Shown in pieces: positions 21,841 through 32,900 of a stretch of DNA of 64,000 bases; the first letter of the stretch is position 1; each line of letters opens with the position of its first letter. The stretch is from NCBI RefSeq assembly GCF_000003815.2, contig NC_049989.1:5457245-5521244 (forward strand). Reading direction: 5' to 3'. Below the pieces are notes generated by a model. The model made no database searches. It saw nothing but the letters and a program-made list of their open reading frames with translations, and was not told where the DNA came from. A program made the translations under genes and the position numbers. The DNA comes from Branchiostoma floridae (Eukaryota > Chordata > Leptocardii > Amphioxiformes > Branchiostomatidae).

Positions 21841-23065
21841 CGGTTGAACCATTCCTAATTAATCAGGGACGGAGAAATGTTTACTTTGTGTTGTAATATC
21901 GGCGTTTTAGCCAGCACCAGACCATTATATCCATTTAGTTAGTTATTGTGACTTTCCTGACAAATATAAATTTGGACACAGGCTAGCTCAATTTAACCTT
22001 CGCATCCCTACCAGTCTCTGGTCACAATCCTAACCGGGAACAAGCTGAAAGAAGAAGAAAAAATGGAACATACACCAGGACAGACAAACAAACAAAGGGA
22101 GGCGACGATTAAAAGTTACAAAAGTTACTTCGATATGTACGTAGGTTGAAACAAACAAGTGTACGTCGAAAGCCATTGGACCGGTTTAAGCATCGTTTCC
22201 ACAGGACAGAGGGCATTAGTTGATGAGCATTAGCCATCGAGAGATGATTGAGACATCATCGTATCGTGGTGGAGATCGTGGTGAACTCTTTAAAAGACCA
22301 CTGAAAGATGTGTCAAAATCAAGGTTTGGGCGACCAACGGTCCAACCCCAGTGGTCCAGATTACATGTAGTATAACGTCTTTGCAGAAGCAATACACCAC
22401 CCATATTCACTGGGCTCCTGCTGCCAGCCTTCTAAGCTTTACTCCGCTCTCTCGGCTGGCACCCAGGCCACGTATTCACAACCCTGTGCACGTGATATAG
22501 AGATATCACAGAAAGGTTCCTGGAGCGGCTTTGTTAGGATCCTAGGACAAGAGACCAATCAGACCAATGTTGCTCATAACCAGACGTTACAATGATACCT
22601 TTCTTCGCCGCATTGTTTACGCCAACCATAGTTATCCGCCTTTTACCTAATTGAGCATTTTAACCTCTTGGGTTTCAAATTTACCACTGGGGTTTCAGAT
22701 TTGCCATTTGCCATGGTTGTCCTTTTAGAGAAGGGAAGGTGTATACCGTCCCTTGAGTGACGGTGCTCACGCTACTCTTACGTAGTTGCACAGTCGGGAC
22801 GGGTAGGATACTATCAAATATTGATTACCAGAGACGTTATTCACAAAATATCAGAACAGTCTACAAGGCAACAAGCTTAGGAGCACAGGTTAGTGATACA
22901 GCTAAGATGGCGCGTATGACGGCTGTGTGAATGGTCGTTTCCACGGCAGAATGGAGCTGGGTCACCGTACTGTCCGATCTGTACGCCAGGCATGTTGGTT
23001 ACCATGGATAACATTCAGAACGGTTTTCCTAACGTAACCCATAGCGCTCCGGGACAAACAGCATT

Positions 23066-23158
23066 AACTAATGATAATCAGTGTCGTCAGAAGAGCCGAA
23101 AGGAACCAGTAAAACTAATGATAATCAGTGTCGTCAGAAGAGCCGAAAGGAACCAGTA
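23066..23158. repeat. Tandem duplication of a 47-bp unit
   Basis: The block beginning CTAATGATAATCAGTGTCG occurs at 23068 and again at 23115 with essentially no differences, so the duplication is recent. Confidence 0.9.
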
Positions 23159-23284
23159 AGTTGGATAACGGTACGTATTTACGACCTGTTGATTTGTTGT
23201 CTAGTATACGTGTATTATTCATTTGTAACTTATAATTAACTGACCAAGAATTCACGAATTGGTATTTCGGAAGGGACGTAAAAT

Positions 23285-23390
23285 GGGGGTCCCGTGTTCG
23301 AGAAGATGCCTCGAGAACGTAAAACAGCTTCATTACTCTAGCAAAATTGGGTACCTACTGGCTGCAAATAATACACCATTTGTAATGCCT
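23285..23390 (+). repeat. SINE-body-like repeat (copy at 53955-54055)
   Basis: GGTCCCGTGTTCGAGAAGATG, ACAGCTTCATTACTC and GGGTACCTACTGGCTGCAAA blocks recur in the same order at 53958-54040. The same text types appear inside the SINE at 57060-57330, so these look like headless SINE bodies. Confidence 0.55.
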
Positions 23391-23983
23391 TGAATTAGTG
23401 CTGCTATGTGGCCTATAGTATTGAAAGAAAAATTGAAATAGTAAAAAAAGAGAAATCATTCTGAAAACTTGCGATACTGGTATCTAGAATCTGGTTATTC
23501 TTTTCGTCATTTTCAGGTGACTAGAAGTCATCATATTATGACATCTCTGAGCACGGACGGACGGACGAACCAACGTTTATCATAATTGAAAAGCTAGCAG
23601 AGTTGCGTGTCAAATTAAGTGTTTTTTCCTCTTTCTATTTACGGTTCCCAGGCTCTTCTGACTGACTGTATGAAACATCGGCGGCGTCACTTCCCCACGC
23701 ATTTCCCGTCTACGCGTGCTGAGAGAAAATGATCACACCATTGATGTGAAACTGCATACAGAATTACATGCTGCCCACATGCACAATAAGCATTTAATCA
23801 AGGACGAAATACATTATTGACGCAGACGCGGTTCTCCCTCGTCTCGAGTAAACTACTACTGCGCTACTTGATACTTTGGCCACAGGGCGCAAGGTCTGAA
23901 TTAGACTGACTTATCAGGCATCACACCTGCCGCTTTACCACAAACACGACTGCTGCCTGCAACTCTCTCGCCGCCTTGTCACG

Positions 23984-26900
23984 ATGAACCGTACTGATAT
24001 CGACGGGAACTTCTCCACGACCAACGGCACAGACGAGACCGCCTTGGTCATCTCCACGGCCGAGAAAGTCGTGGAGATCTCCCTCTTGGCGCTGGCCTTC
24101 TTCTTTGCCTTCTGCGGGAACTTGCTGGTTTGGGTGAGCGTCCTCTGGAAGCCCAACCTCCGCAAGGAGACGGCTAACTACCTGATCCTGAGCCTGAGTG
24201 CGGCGGACATGACGGTAGCTGCCTTCAACCTACCGTTCACGATGTCGGCCGTGGCGCGGGGAGACTGGGTGCTGGGGGACGGTGTCTGCACCCTGCTCGG
24301 CTTCACCAACATGATCACGTTCGTGGCCTCCGTCATGAACCTCGCCGCCATCGGCGTCAACCGGTTCTGCATCATCGTCCACTACTCCAAGTACCCGACT
24401 TACTTCGACAAGAGAGGAACAGCCCTCACCATCACCGGTAAGTGGGCGTTAGTTGAAGCAAAATCTTTCAAATGGCTGCGTTTTCTTACTTACTACAGTT
24501 AAAAGGGAGCAGATTATCATTGCACTGAGAAGAGCACTTGCACAAACGCTTGTAGCCTCTTGCAGCTTGAACTTATATACTAGTAGCTGATATTTTGTGA
24601 ATAACGTCTCTGGTACTCAACGAATCATATTGACCCCCAGCGGGAGTCTTCACACCTCGTTGAAAATCGAAAAATCTTGAGATTTATTCCAAAAATCTTC
24701 AGATTTTGTGTTAAATCTTGACATGTTTTGAGTCTATCTTGAGATTTTTCATGAGAATCTTGAAATCTTTTTCGTCTCAAGATTCTTTGAAAAGATCTCA
24801 AGATTTTTCTAGTCCCCTTGAAAGCATCTCAAGATGCTTCTGATAAATCTCAAGATGCAAAATGTTTCATCTCAAAATGTATCTTTGTGTTGAATTTTCG
24901 CTATATGGGCTTTCTCTCTCAACTCCCTTCAAGTAATCGTCTTGCTACCACTGCCACACAGCAGGAAAATCGACCAGCCTACCAGTCTGTGATCTCTAAA
25001 TGACATTTTCGTTATCATACTAGTAATGCGCCCGGTGTCCTCCCGATCATCACGCGATTTTTAGGGATAAGCCGATGACGTGAGCAGGTAAACGAGCCCC
25101 GTAAATATGTTAGGGTGGATTTTCAGACAAGACCGGTCAGGCATTTTGCGGAGAGTTTTAATTAGTTTTAAGATTTAAAAGACAACATAAAACACAAATA
25201 TACAAAACTTAGAAATTATATTTCTGCAATGTTTGTTCTTTTCCTCAAAAAGCTCGGCCGAACCTCGGGTTTGAAGCATGACCCTGGCATTACAGATACC
25301 CATCTTAGTTCAGTACTAGTGATGGTCCGCCCTCACGAACGGATGCTATTTCTAGAGTGGAGCAAAGCTCGCCAAGGACTTCCAAAACCGAACAAATGTT
25401 AATCAGATTACTATTGTATTTTTACTTGTCATCGTTGCCATGGACTCATCTAAGATATCGTGCGTGGGTTCTTCAGCCTATAAGGTCTGATTACTGGCAC
25501 TTATCCTGACCTTTGGAGAAGGGATTGTTTTTGTACTAACCGTCTCCAAGGAGCTTAGCTTTATGCATGTGGGGATGATTGCTACAGCCTCTATTGACAT
25601 TTTGTTGCGCATTCAAACCACACAATCGACGACAATTTTGAACACGTGCGTATATTCACATACGACCTAGATAAATCTTGTGCTCGAGTCGTCAGAAGAT
25701 TGATCTATAAATTTCTGAAGGTAAGATGAAAGAGGCAATCGAGTTTAAAAATGCGGCTCATTGGTGTAACAATCTAGCCTCTATCAGGCTCCTTATGTCG
25801 CTGGAAATTAAAGGAATTGGCCAAATAGATTTTAGATATATAACATAATCTCCAAGCAGATCTTGCGGTGGCATAAGATAGTATCATGAGCTGGGGAAGA
25901 AGTTTAGCCGGCAGAGCAGTTTCATTGGCCACCTCTTCCGGCTAAACTTCTTCGAGTTCTTCCCCAGCTTATGATACTATCTTATGCCATCGCAAGATCT
26001 GCTTTGAGATTAATATAACACAGTACCAGAGGAGTTGGTCGGCCCCAAATGACGCTATCCCAGTGTCGCAAACTGTAGGACATCTCTTCTGGTGTGTTAT
26101 TTTATCTATTTATTTGGTCAATGTCCACTACTTCCAGCGACATGTGGAGCCTGTCTGAGGCTGGCGCTTGCAGGTAGGATGTCAGAATATCCAGTTGGTC
26201 CGGATCACATTAGGGTAACACATGAGCGACAAAATGTCATTGGTCATTAAGATTACGGAAATATCAACCACAGACATTGCAGATCGTTCAGCTCTGACTG
26301 AACGACAGTTGAGAGATTTTTCAAATTATCAAATGTTAAATTTTGTTCTCCTTGGCCTCGCCTCTACGGAAAACCTAATGAAGTAGGTACGTGTGATCTA
26401 CATTAGGATCATACAGCATGCCGGATGGGTGGTAGAAGTAATACGTTCTTCGTGCAGTTGTGTGTGACTTAAATTGGGTGTACTGTCGAAGCAGAGGTTA
26501 GCCTCCGGCTTGTTTTGGATCAATGTCTATGCATTGTTCTAGGACTCTCTACTCATCACGCTTAAATATTTCCCTGATCGGAGAGTGAATTAATCGTAGT
26601 CCTAAACACACATATATGGATATCTATAGGTATGTATAAGTCAACATATTGGATCTAGCATGTTATTTACACTATTGGTTCTACGGTATAAACATTCGTG
26701 GATATATTTGCCAACTTAAGCTTGTACACAGTAAGGGCTATCGCCTCCCAGAATGAAGTTAAATTTATCTATCGAACAGAGAGTAGCAAATTCATTAGAG
26801 CAAGCGGAAAGTAATGTGAACAGCTCTGTGCGTTTGTCATTATATCGTGAACAATCCATAACAAAGTGACGTTCGTCTTAATGAACCATTGTTGATGACT

Positions 26901-27863
26901 TGTTGCTTGGGGATGCCTATCATTGAAAACGATTGCTCCGGTCAGTAAATGCCAATGTCCACTCAGGAAGTATCTTTCCCCCGTCCTCCAGGCGTGTGGC
27001 TGTTTTCGATCCTCCTGGCGGTGCCTCCGCTAGCCGGCTGGGCGGAGTACTCCTACCTGCCGGGGCAGTCCATCTGTTTCTGCAACTGGCCGTCCAGCGT
27101 GTCCTACACCTTCTTCATGGTGGCTGTGTGCTTCGGCGGGCCCTGCTCCGTCATGGCCTTCTGCTACACCAGAATCATCCAGGCCGTCCGCGAGAGTAGG
27201 AGGAGAGTCCGACAAGGAGACGAGCCGGCGTCGAGTCAGGCTCCGCCCGTTCGGTTAGCCTTCACTCGACCTCAGGAAACGGGACAGATGAATGGAAATC
27301 AACAAGGTAGATTCAAATCTTTAACATCAATCAAATCTCAGTCAGAAGACGAAATAATTCCTTTAACGGAAAGGCCCAATAAGCCGAGCTCAAATCTTCT
27401 GACAGTCCCAATAATGACTACGCCTCATTCTAGACACCAAATCAACATCGATTCCCAAAGCAACAAAACAGCTGACAGCATCACAACTATATCAGTTGAT
27501 GAAAGCGGAAATTCTAGCCCTTTGCCTGATTTGGCCCCAGTCGCAAGCTCGTCTGCTCTTATCGTAAGAAAACACCAAGAAGCTATGAAAAGAAAGGCCC
27601 GAGAAGAAGATATAAAACTGACAAAATCCTTCGTCGTTGTGATTGTGGTGTTCACGCTGTGCTGGTTGCCGTTCTGCGTGGCTATGTTCTGGTCGGTGTT
27701 CTCCCCCACGCCGGTCCCGCGGCTGGTAGACATGGCAACTCTGATGCTGGGCTACTCCAACAGCTGCTGGAACCCCATCATCTACGGGGTCATGAACAAA
27801 AAGTTTCGCGCCGTATTCAAAGAACTCTTAAGGAAAATCTTCCAGTGCAATTGTACGCGATAG
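23984..27863 (+). CDS. Class A (rhodopsin-type) GPCR, melatonin/opsin-like group, two exons
   Basis: Exon 1 is 23984-24437 and exon 2 is 26992-27863 (1326 bases, 441 residues; phase-1 GT-AG intron at the start of TM4). Seven helices are readable. N-glycosylation sites NRT, NFS and NGT lie in the short N-terminus. TM1 has GNLLVW, TM2 LSAAD, TM3 ends in NRF where most receptors have DRY, extracellular loop 2 carries CFCNW, TM6 has the CWLP toggle, and TM7 has NPIIY. The TM3 cysteine (DGVCTL) can pair with loop 2. Intracellular loop 3 is long (about 150 residues), rich in S, T and N. NRF plus an N-S-C before NPIIY resembles melatonin-type receptors. TM7 lacks the retinal-binding lysine of opsins. 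Ligand unknown; high-GC codons contrast with AT-rich flanks. Confidence 0.87.
24665..24860. repeat. Cluster of degenerate ATCTTGAGAT / ATCTCAAGAT motifs
   Basis: About 10-12 imperfect copies of ATCTTGAGAT and its reverse complement lie within 200 bases, in both orientations and at irregular spacing. The motif is itself near-palindromic. Confidence 0.7.
25846..26012. mobile_element. 167-bp foldback MITE with 8-bp target duplication
   Basis: The ends TAATCTCCAAGCAGATC and GATCTGCTTTGAGATTA are inverted repeats, and the arms stay complementary for about 65 bases around a short loop. Identical ATATAACA copies flank it (25838-25845 and 26013-26020). An 8-bp duplication fits the hAT superfamily. 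The element is non-coding and lies in the GPCR intron. Confidence 0.85.
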
Positions 27864-28367
27864 TACCTATAACCTGTTTCAAACATTCGGCGCAATATGA
27901 TCAACACTACCTCGTGTACATATACATGTGAAAGATATAGTATGTAAGTATTTTAGCACAGGCTTTACTGAATCGATGTCTACTAGTATTTAACTTGGTT
28001 TTGTTTGAGTATATTCCATATGTGTCCCATTAACTATTCAGTGCAAGAAATGTGAATGATGGTGGTGACAAGTATTGCAGTGTATAGATTGACAGTAATC
28101 ATGTTGATCTAGAACTTGAGCAAGGAAATACGTAACAGGAAGCATCGAGTCTTAGACAACAAGCATGTTTTTGAGGTTTAATTCTGTATGAGTGCCAACT
28201 CTTCTTATGTCACATATCCCACAGAAAATTTCATTTTCCACCAATAATGATACACATATGAAACATGACAGGACAAATCGGATGTACATATTTGTCATGT
28301 AATATTCAGATATACGTATGTCAAAACCGAAATTCTGCTACAGTACCTACAGTACAAGCCGCTATGG

Positions 28368-28540
28368 GGCCCAAAATCTAATGTTTTCAAGGTCTCATTA
28401 AGACCTACACACATATGAAATATTAATACAATCCATCCATGTCTTCTTAAGTTATGTTATTCATCCACATACACACATACATACATACATACAAACGCTT
28501 CGAAAAACATAACCTTCTTGGCGAAGGTATTGAGCACGGC
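28368..28540 (+). mobile_element. Non-LTR retrotransposon-like 3' segment, copy 2
   Basis: Matches the block order described for 21500-21840 and ends in the same ACATAACCTTCTTGGCGAAG. It includes a short CATA microsatellite. Confidence 0.55.
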
Positions 28541-28937
28541 AATTCTGAGTACAAATATAGATAAAACTGTGTTCCCGTGCCTGCACGTGTTTCAATCATC
28601 AGACCTTTAATTGGTCCTGCGTCATCAAATGTTCTAGTAATCTAACCACCTGACTAGAAAACAGCGGATAGCTATGGCCAGATGATCTGACATATATTCT
28701 TTTACATTGATACATTTCAATAAGATAAATATATACATATTAATTATTTTACTGAATACAACCTTGTAGTAAGAATCTTGACTGATAAGATATAAAGGAG
28801 TTATATGCCTTAGATAGAATTGTAGAAGTCCTCTTGATTATTTGAAGAATGATAGATGAACAAGGAAAGGTTATGAATATACTGAACTCGACCGATCGTT
28901 AGTCAAACGGCGAAATTTACAAATATACATTGCTTTT

Positions 28938-28971
28938 AAACAAACAAACAAACAAACAAACAAACAAACAA
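28938..28971. repeat. (CAAA)n microsatellite
   Basis: About eight CAAA units. Confidence 0.95.
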
Positions 28972-29825
28972 TTACTTTACTGACAATAATATATTTGTAT
29001 ATATCATCACCACCTAATATATAACATACCTTCTTCAGATGAACATAAAACCCTCAACTCTATTTTTCAACTAAAACTTCATTTCAATCAATCAATAAAT
29101 CATTCTATTGTTAACCTTATCAATAATTATGAATGTGTAATAGGTAACGAACACGGATCATTACATATCATACGATAATCAATATCGTTCACATTCACTG
29201 GTAGGCGCGAAGAATGACTTTGTGTCTGAACTGTGAATGAAATTAGTCAATAATGGAACTAATTAACTGATCAATCAACCGATCAATCGATCACCATCTG
29301 AAGAATGAACATGTTCGACCAGGCCGGAGTCTTGTTGAGACTAACATGTATCACGAGCTACAAACATGTTCAACCAGCCCTAACCAATTAACTGCTTCGA
29401 CATCATTCTCGCCTCCCGGCATATTGGTAAACTCAGACGCACCAAACATTGCCACCATAGATGGTTCGCCTTCAAGCAGATCATTGCTGAACCTCAGCAA
29501 GTTATAGCTATATATCATATCTTGATCAATCATATTGTCAATAGATTAATCAGCACAGTCGATTAGTTAATGTTCTACCCTTAGTGTCTAGCTCTCTACG
29601 TTAGGGTTGCCTCCGCGGTCAGTCATCTTCGCACGGATGCAGGCATGAAATTAATTCAACAGGATGGCTATCGTTTCTTTTATAGCCTCATTCACAGCCT
29701 TTTGAGAGCGCTTAGTACGTTTATTGCAGACATGGCATAAGAGGCTGAACCATAAGTTGAAAATCGAATCAGTGCTTCTCAAAACGTAAACACCATCGCC
29801 CCTAGAAGGCTACAAAGATGTCTCT

Positions 29826-29831
29826 TTTATT
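29826..29831 (-). terminator. Candidate polyadenylation signal, second GPCR
   Basis: TTTATT on plus (AATAAA on minus), about 140 bases after the stop codon at 29968-29970. Hexamer match only. Confidence 0.35.
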
Positions 29832-29967
29832 CATGTTAACAGAAGTGTTTTGACGTGATGTTATCCTTAAGTTCACAAGAACCATCGGTTTACACTTCCA
29901 ATTCATTCCACTAGACCAGTCTTAAAGTTAAAGATCACGAACATAGATATTCTTCGATACAACAAAC

Positions 29968-32900
29968 TCAAACCGTGGTGAGTTCGGTCGCACTGGCTCC
30001 CCCATGCTGCTGCAGCTGCCGTGACACCTGCCACAGCCACAAGTTGAACATGTTGTCCTGCACCTGTCTGTAGTAGCCGTGCGGGTGCGGGGGATGGTGC
30101 CCGGACAGGCTTCCGCCGGACGTGCTGTCCTCCTGCCGGCCGCGCGGCAGCACGGAGCGCAGCGCGCGGCTCAGCCCCAGCCGGAAGTTGCGCGAGACGA
30201 AGGCGTAAGCGATGGGGTTGACGCAGCTGTGCAGCAGGGACAGCTGGGTGAAGGCCAGCCGCATGGCGTACACGGCCTGGGTGTACGGGCTCACCAGATC
30301 GAACTTCATGGTCAGGTTCAAGGTCAACACCGGCCCCCAGAAAATGGCGTACAGGACCACCACTGCCACCAGGATCCTGGTGACCTACAGGACACGGAAA
30401 TAATTGCTGACGTCATTTTCCTGTACTAGAAAGTTTGTTTGATTATTGATTGATTGATTAGTTAGTTGGTTGGTTACTTTGTTGAAGATGTTGCCACACT
30501 TCATATCACATTGAATTATATAGATACCAAATGCGATATTGATAAAAATGATTATGCAGAGATAATGGTTAAACAGACAATAGTCTAATGTATTTGATGC
30601 CAAAGGTGCGATTAGCTGATTAGAGGGATGTGGTTGTGATACAAGCCTAAGGAGTTGCAGTGCGAATGTATTTCGGCAGGCGGCATAATATATCCCACAT
30701 TATGCTGGAGTCACTATATACGGGCGATAGACATTCGCGCCTTTAATATGGAAAGCAGCATACTGCGTATTCTACCTGGGCTTTTGAAGCTCTCTTCCCG
30801 CCTTTTCCTCCGGTCCCAGTCAGGAAGTCGCCGTTTGCCTTGCTGTCGCCCCGCAGGTTGTAGATAGCCCGGATGTGAGAGACCAGCATGCCCAGCACCG
30901 GGGCCACAAACAGCACCACCATCAGGTACACAGCATAGACCTGAGAGAGAAATAAAGACGATTGTATGAAATACAGTTGATATACGTCCACGTACATTCA
31001 TTATGAAGGACACCACTGCAGGTATAGTAATTTGGCGTGTGCCCTAGCCTGTGTGTCGTCATACCCAACCAGGCACAAGACATACATTCATAGGCGTGAA
31101 ACGTATATTCACCAGGGGTGGATGTTATTTCAGTTCAGATATACATGCATATCTTTTTTTATGTACTAGCAGGTTTCTAGTAGGGGTTCATAATGCAAAT
31201 GAATACTAAGATCAGTGAAGGTTAGCCGAGGTAGGCAGATCTCCTACTTACATTAGTCTTTTTGTTTCGATCGAATTGACAGCCGGTGGTGATGCTTACA
31301 TGTGTGGAGATTTTGCAGTCTAATTTTGTATTGTACACATGTTTGATCAAAGTCCACAGGCAGGATCGTAGCCGTCTATAAGATAAATGAAACAAAACAT
31401 GTCCGTACCTGTTGAAACACTGTTGAGTTCCAGGACATCTGACAGTGGTACACCACCTCCACATCAAACGGTACCTCGTGGGCGATCAGTCTCTGTGAAC
31501 AAAAAGGTTTTATACACACGTTAGACTATGACGCCATGCTATCTGCAGCACGGAGTACAATCAATATGCCATCGAAAGTATAAAAATGCATGAAATACTC
31601 TACTGTTGAGGGTTAATATTAAAACATAGTAGTACTGGGGAGCAGGTCATTTCGTAAGACATTTGAGATTTTTCTTCAATTTCCTCTCCTCGGCAGACGA
31701 CGAAAAAGAGCCATTATTGCAATTGTTACAGGGTACTAGTGTAGCATGACCTTCAGTACCAAGGAAAGCCCCTACGCGAGCCAAGCGGGTGTTGACAGGC
31801 CGTCTGGGTTGACTGGCTTAAAAGCACGTCATTTTTACATCTTCTACTCGACTGGAAACCACGATTGATAATGTCAAAGGTGTTAATGTTGCCAGCACTT
31901 TGGAGTTTTTCGTCATATCTGCGGGATCTGTTGTCAAAACTGTAACGTTACGTCTGACGAAAACGTCATGCGTGCCGAAGCCTCTGACATTCCCGCTAAT
32001 GGTGCACAGCGGAGTGTACAGAAGACGCAAAGCTTTCGCCTCTCAAGCGTTTTTCTGCATCCCTGATAAGATCCAGTCTTTTCTTTCTGAACGGAATAAA
32101 TTTTTGCATCCCTTGCCCAGCTGTCACGATTAGGCCGTATTGTTAGTAGTTTCTTTTACACCATGTTTTGACATTTTGTTTCAGATAACCAGTAGAGTAC
32201 GTTTAGACGCAACAGTCTGTGTGAAACCAGACTGTAAGGTTTGATCACCCACACACCGGAAGGACCCCTACTCTTTTCGATAAATGTGGCAGGATCTCTA
32301 ACGTGGTTGGGGCGTGGCTATCCTCAAGTACGGGGCTTCTGGCTTTACGCTCTATCAGATGCCGAAGCTAGATACTCCTTAGTTGAGTAGGATATGGGTG
32401 TACCTTTCCAAAGTGCACAACATTAACGCCTGTCAGGGATTCAGATCAAAATCCTTATTAATTAAGAACAACCCTAACCACAAGACCATGTTGCCACATC
32501 GTGTAATATTCACTGAGGAACAAAGCGGTCGCCGCATTCTTACAAAGTTGGGAGCCGCTGGAGCGTTACGCCGACTGGCGGATGTAACGTCTCATTACAG
32601 GTACATATGCACATGGAGGTATACGTACAGGTGCAGGTACAGTTATAGAAAGATTGTGCCCTGAACACACCTGTCCGACGAGTTTGGGCACGCTGAGGAC
32701 CACTGACGTCACCCACACAGCTGCAATGAGGCGGCGGGTGCGGCTGGTCGTGGCGGACGACTTGGCCTTCAGGGGCTGGGTGATCACGTGTCGTCTGTGG
32801 ACCAATCACAAACAAGATACATCTTAGTACTGCACATTTGTCCATCCAATTACCCATCTCTTCTTATTTCTTAGTTCAAAGACAAGAGTACACATACAAG

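Larger units (their letters stand above)
19074..23983. other. Intergenic region including an assembly gap
   Basis: About 4.9 kb between paralogue B and the first GPCR. It contains the N gap (19471-20001), an ATTT microsatellite (20292-20318), a retrotransposon-type 3' segment (21500-21840) and a 47-bp tandem duplication (23066-23158). The start of the plus-strand GPCR lies just beyond. No supported exon, although the gap could hide one. Confidence 0.6.
24438..26991 (+). other. Intron of the first GPCR gene
   Basis: 2.55 kb holding a cluster of AATCTTGAGAT-type motifs (24665-24860) and a 167-bp foldback transposon (25846-26012). No extra exon supported. Confidence 0.65.
27864..29967. other. 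Intergenic region between the two convergent GPCR genes
   Basis: About 2.1 kb of AT-rich sequence in which both genes' 3' UTRs must end. It contains a LINE-like 3' segment (28368-28540) and an AAAC microsatellite (28938-28971). No exon seen. Confidence 0.65.
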
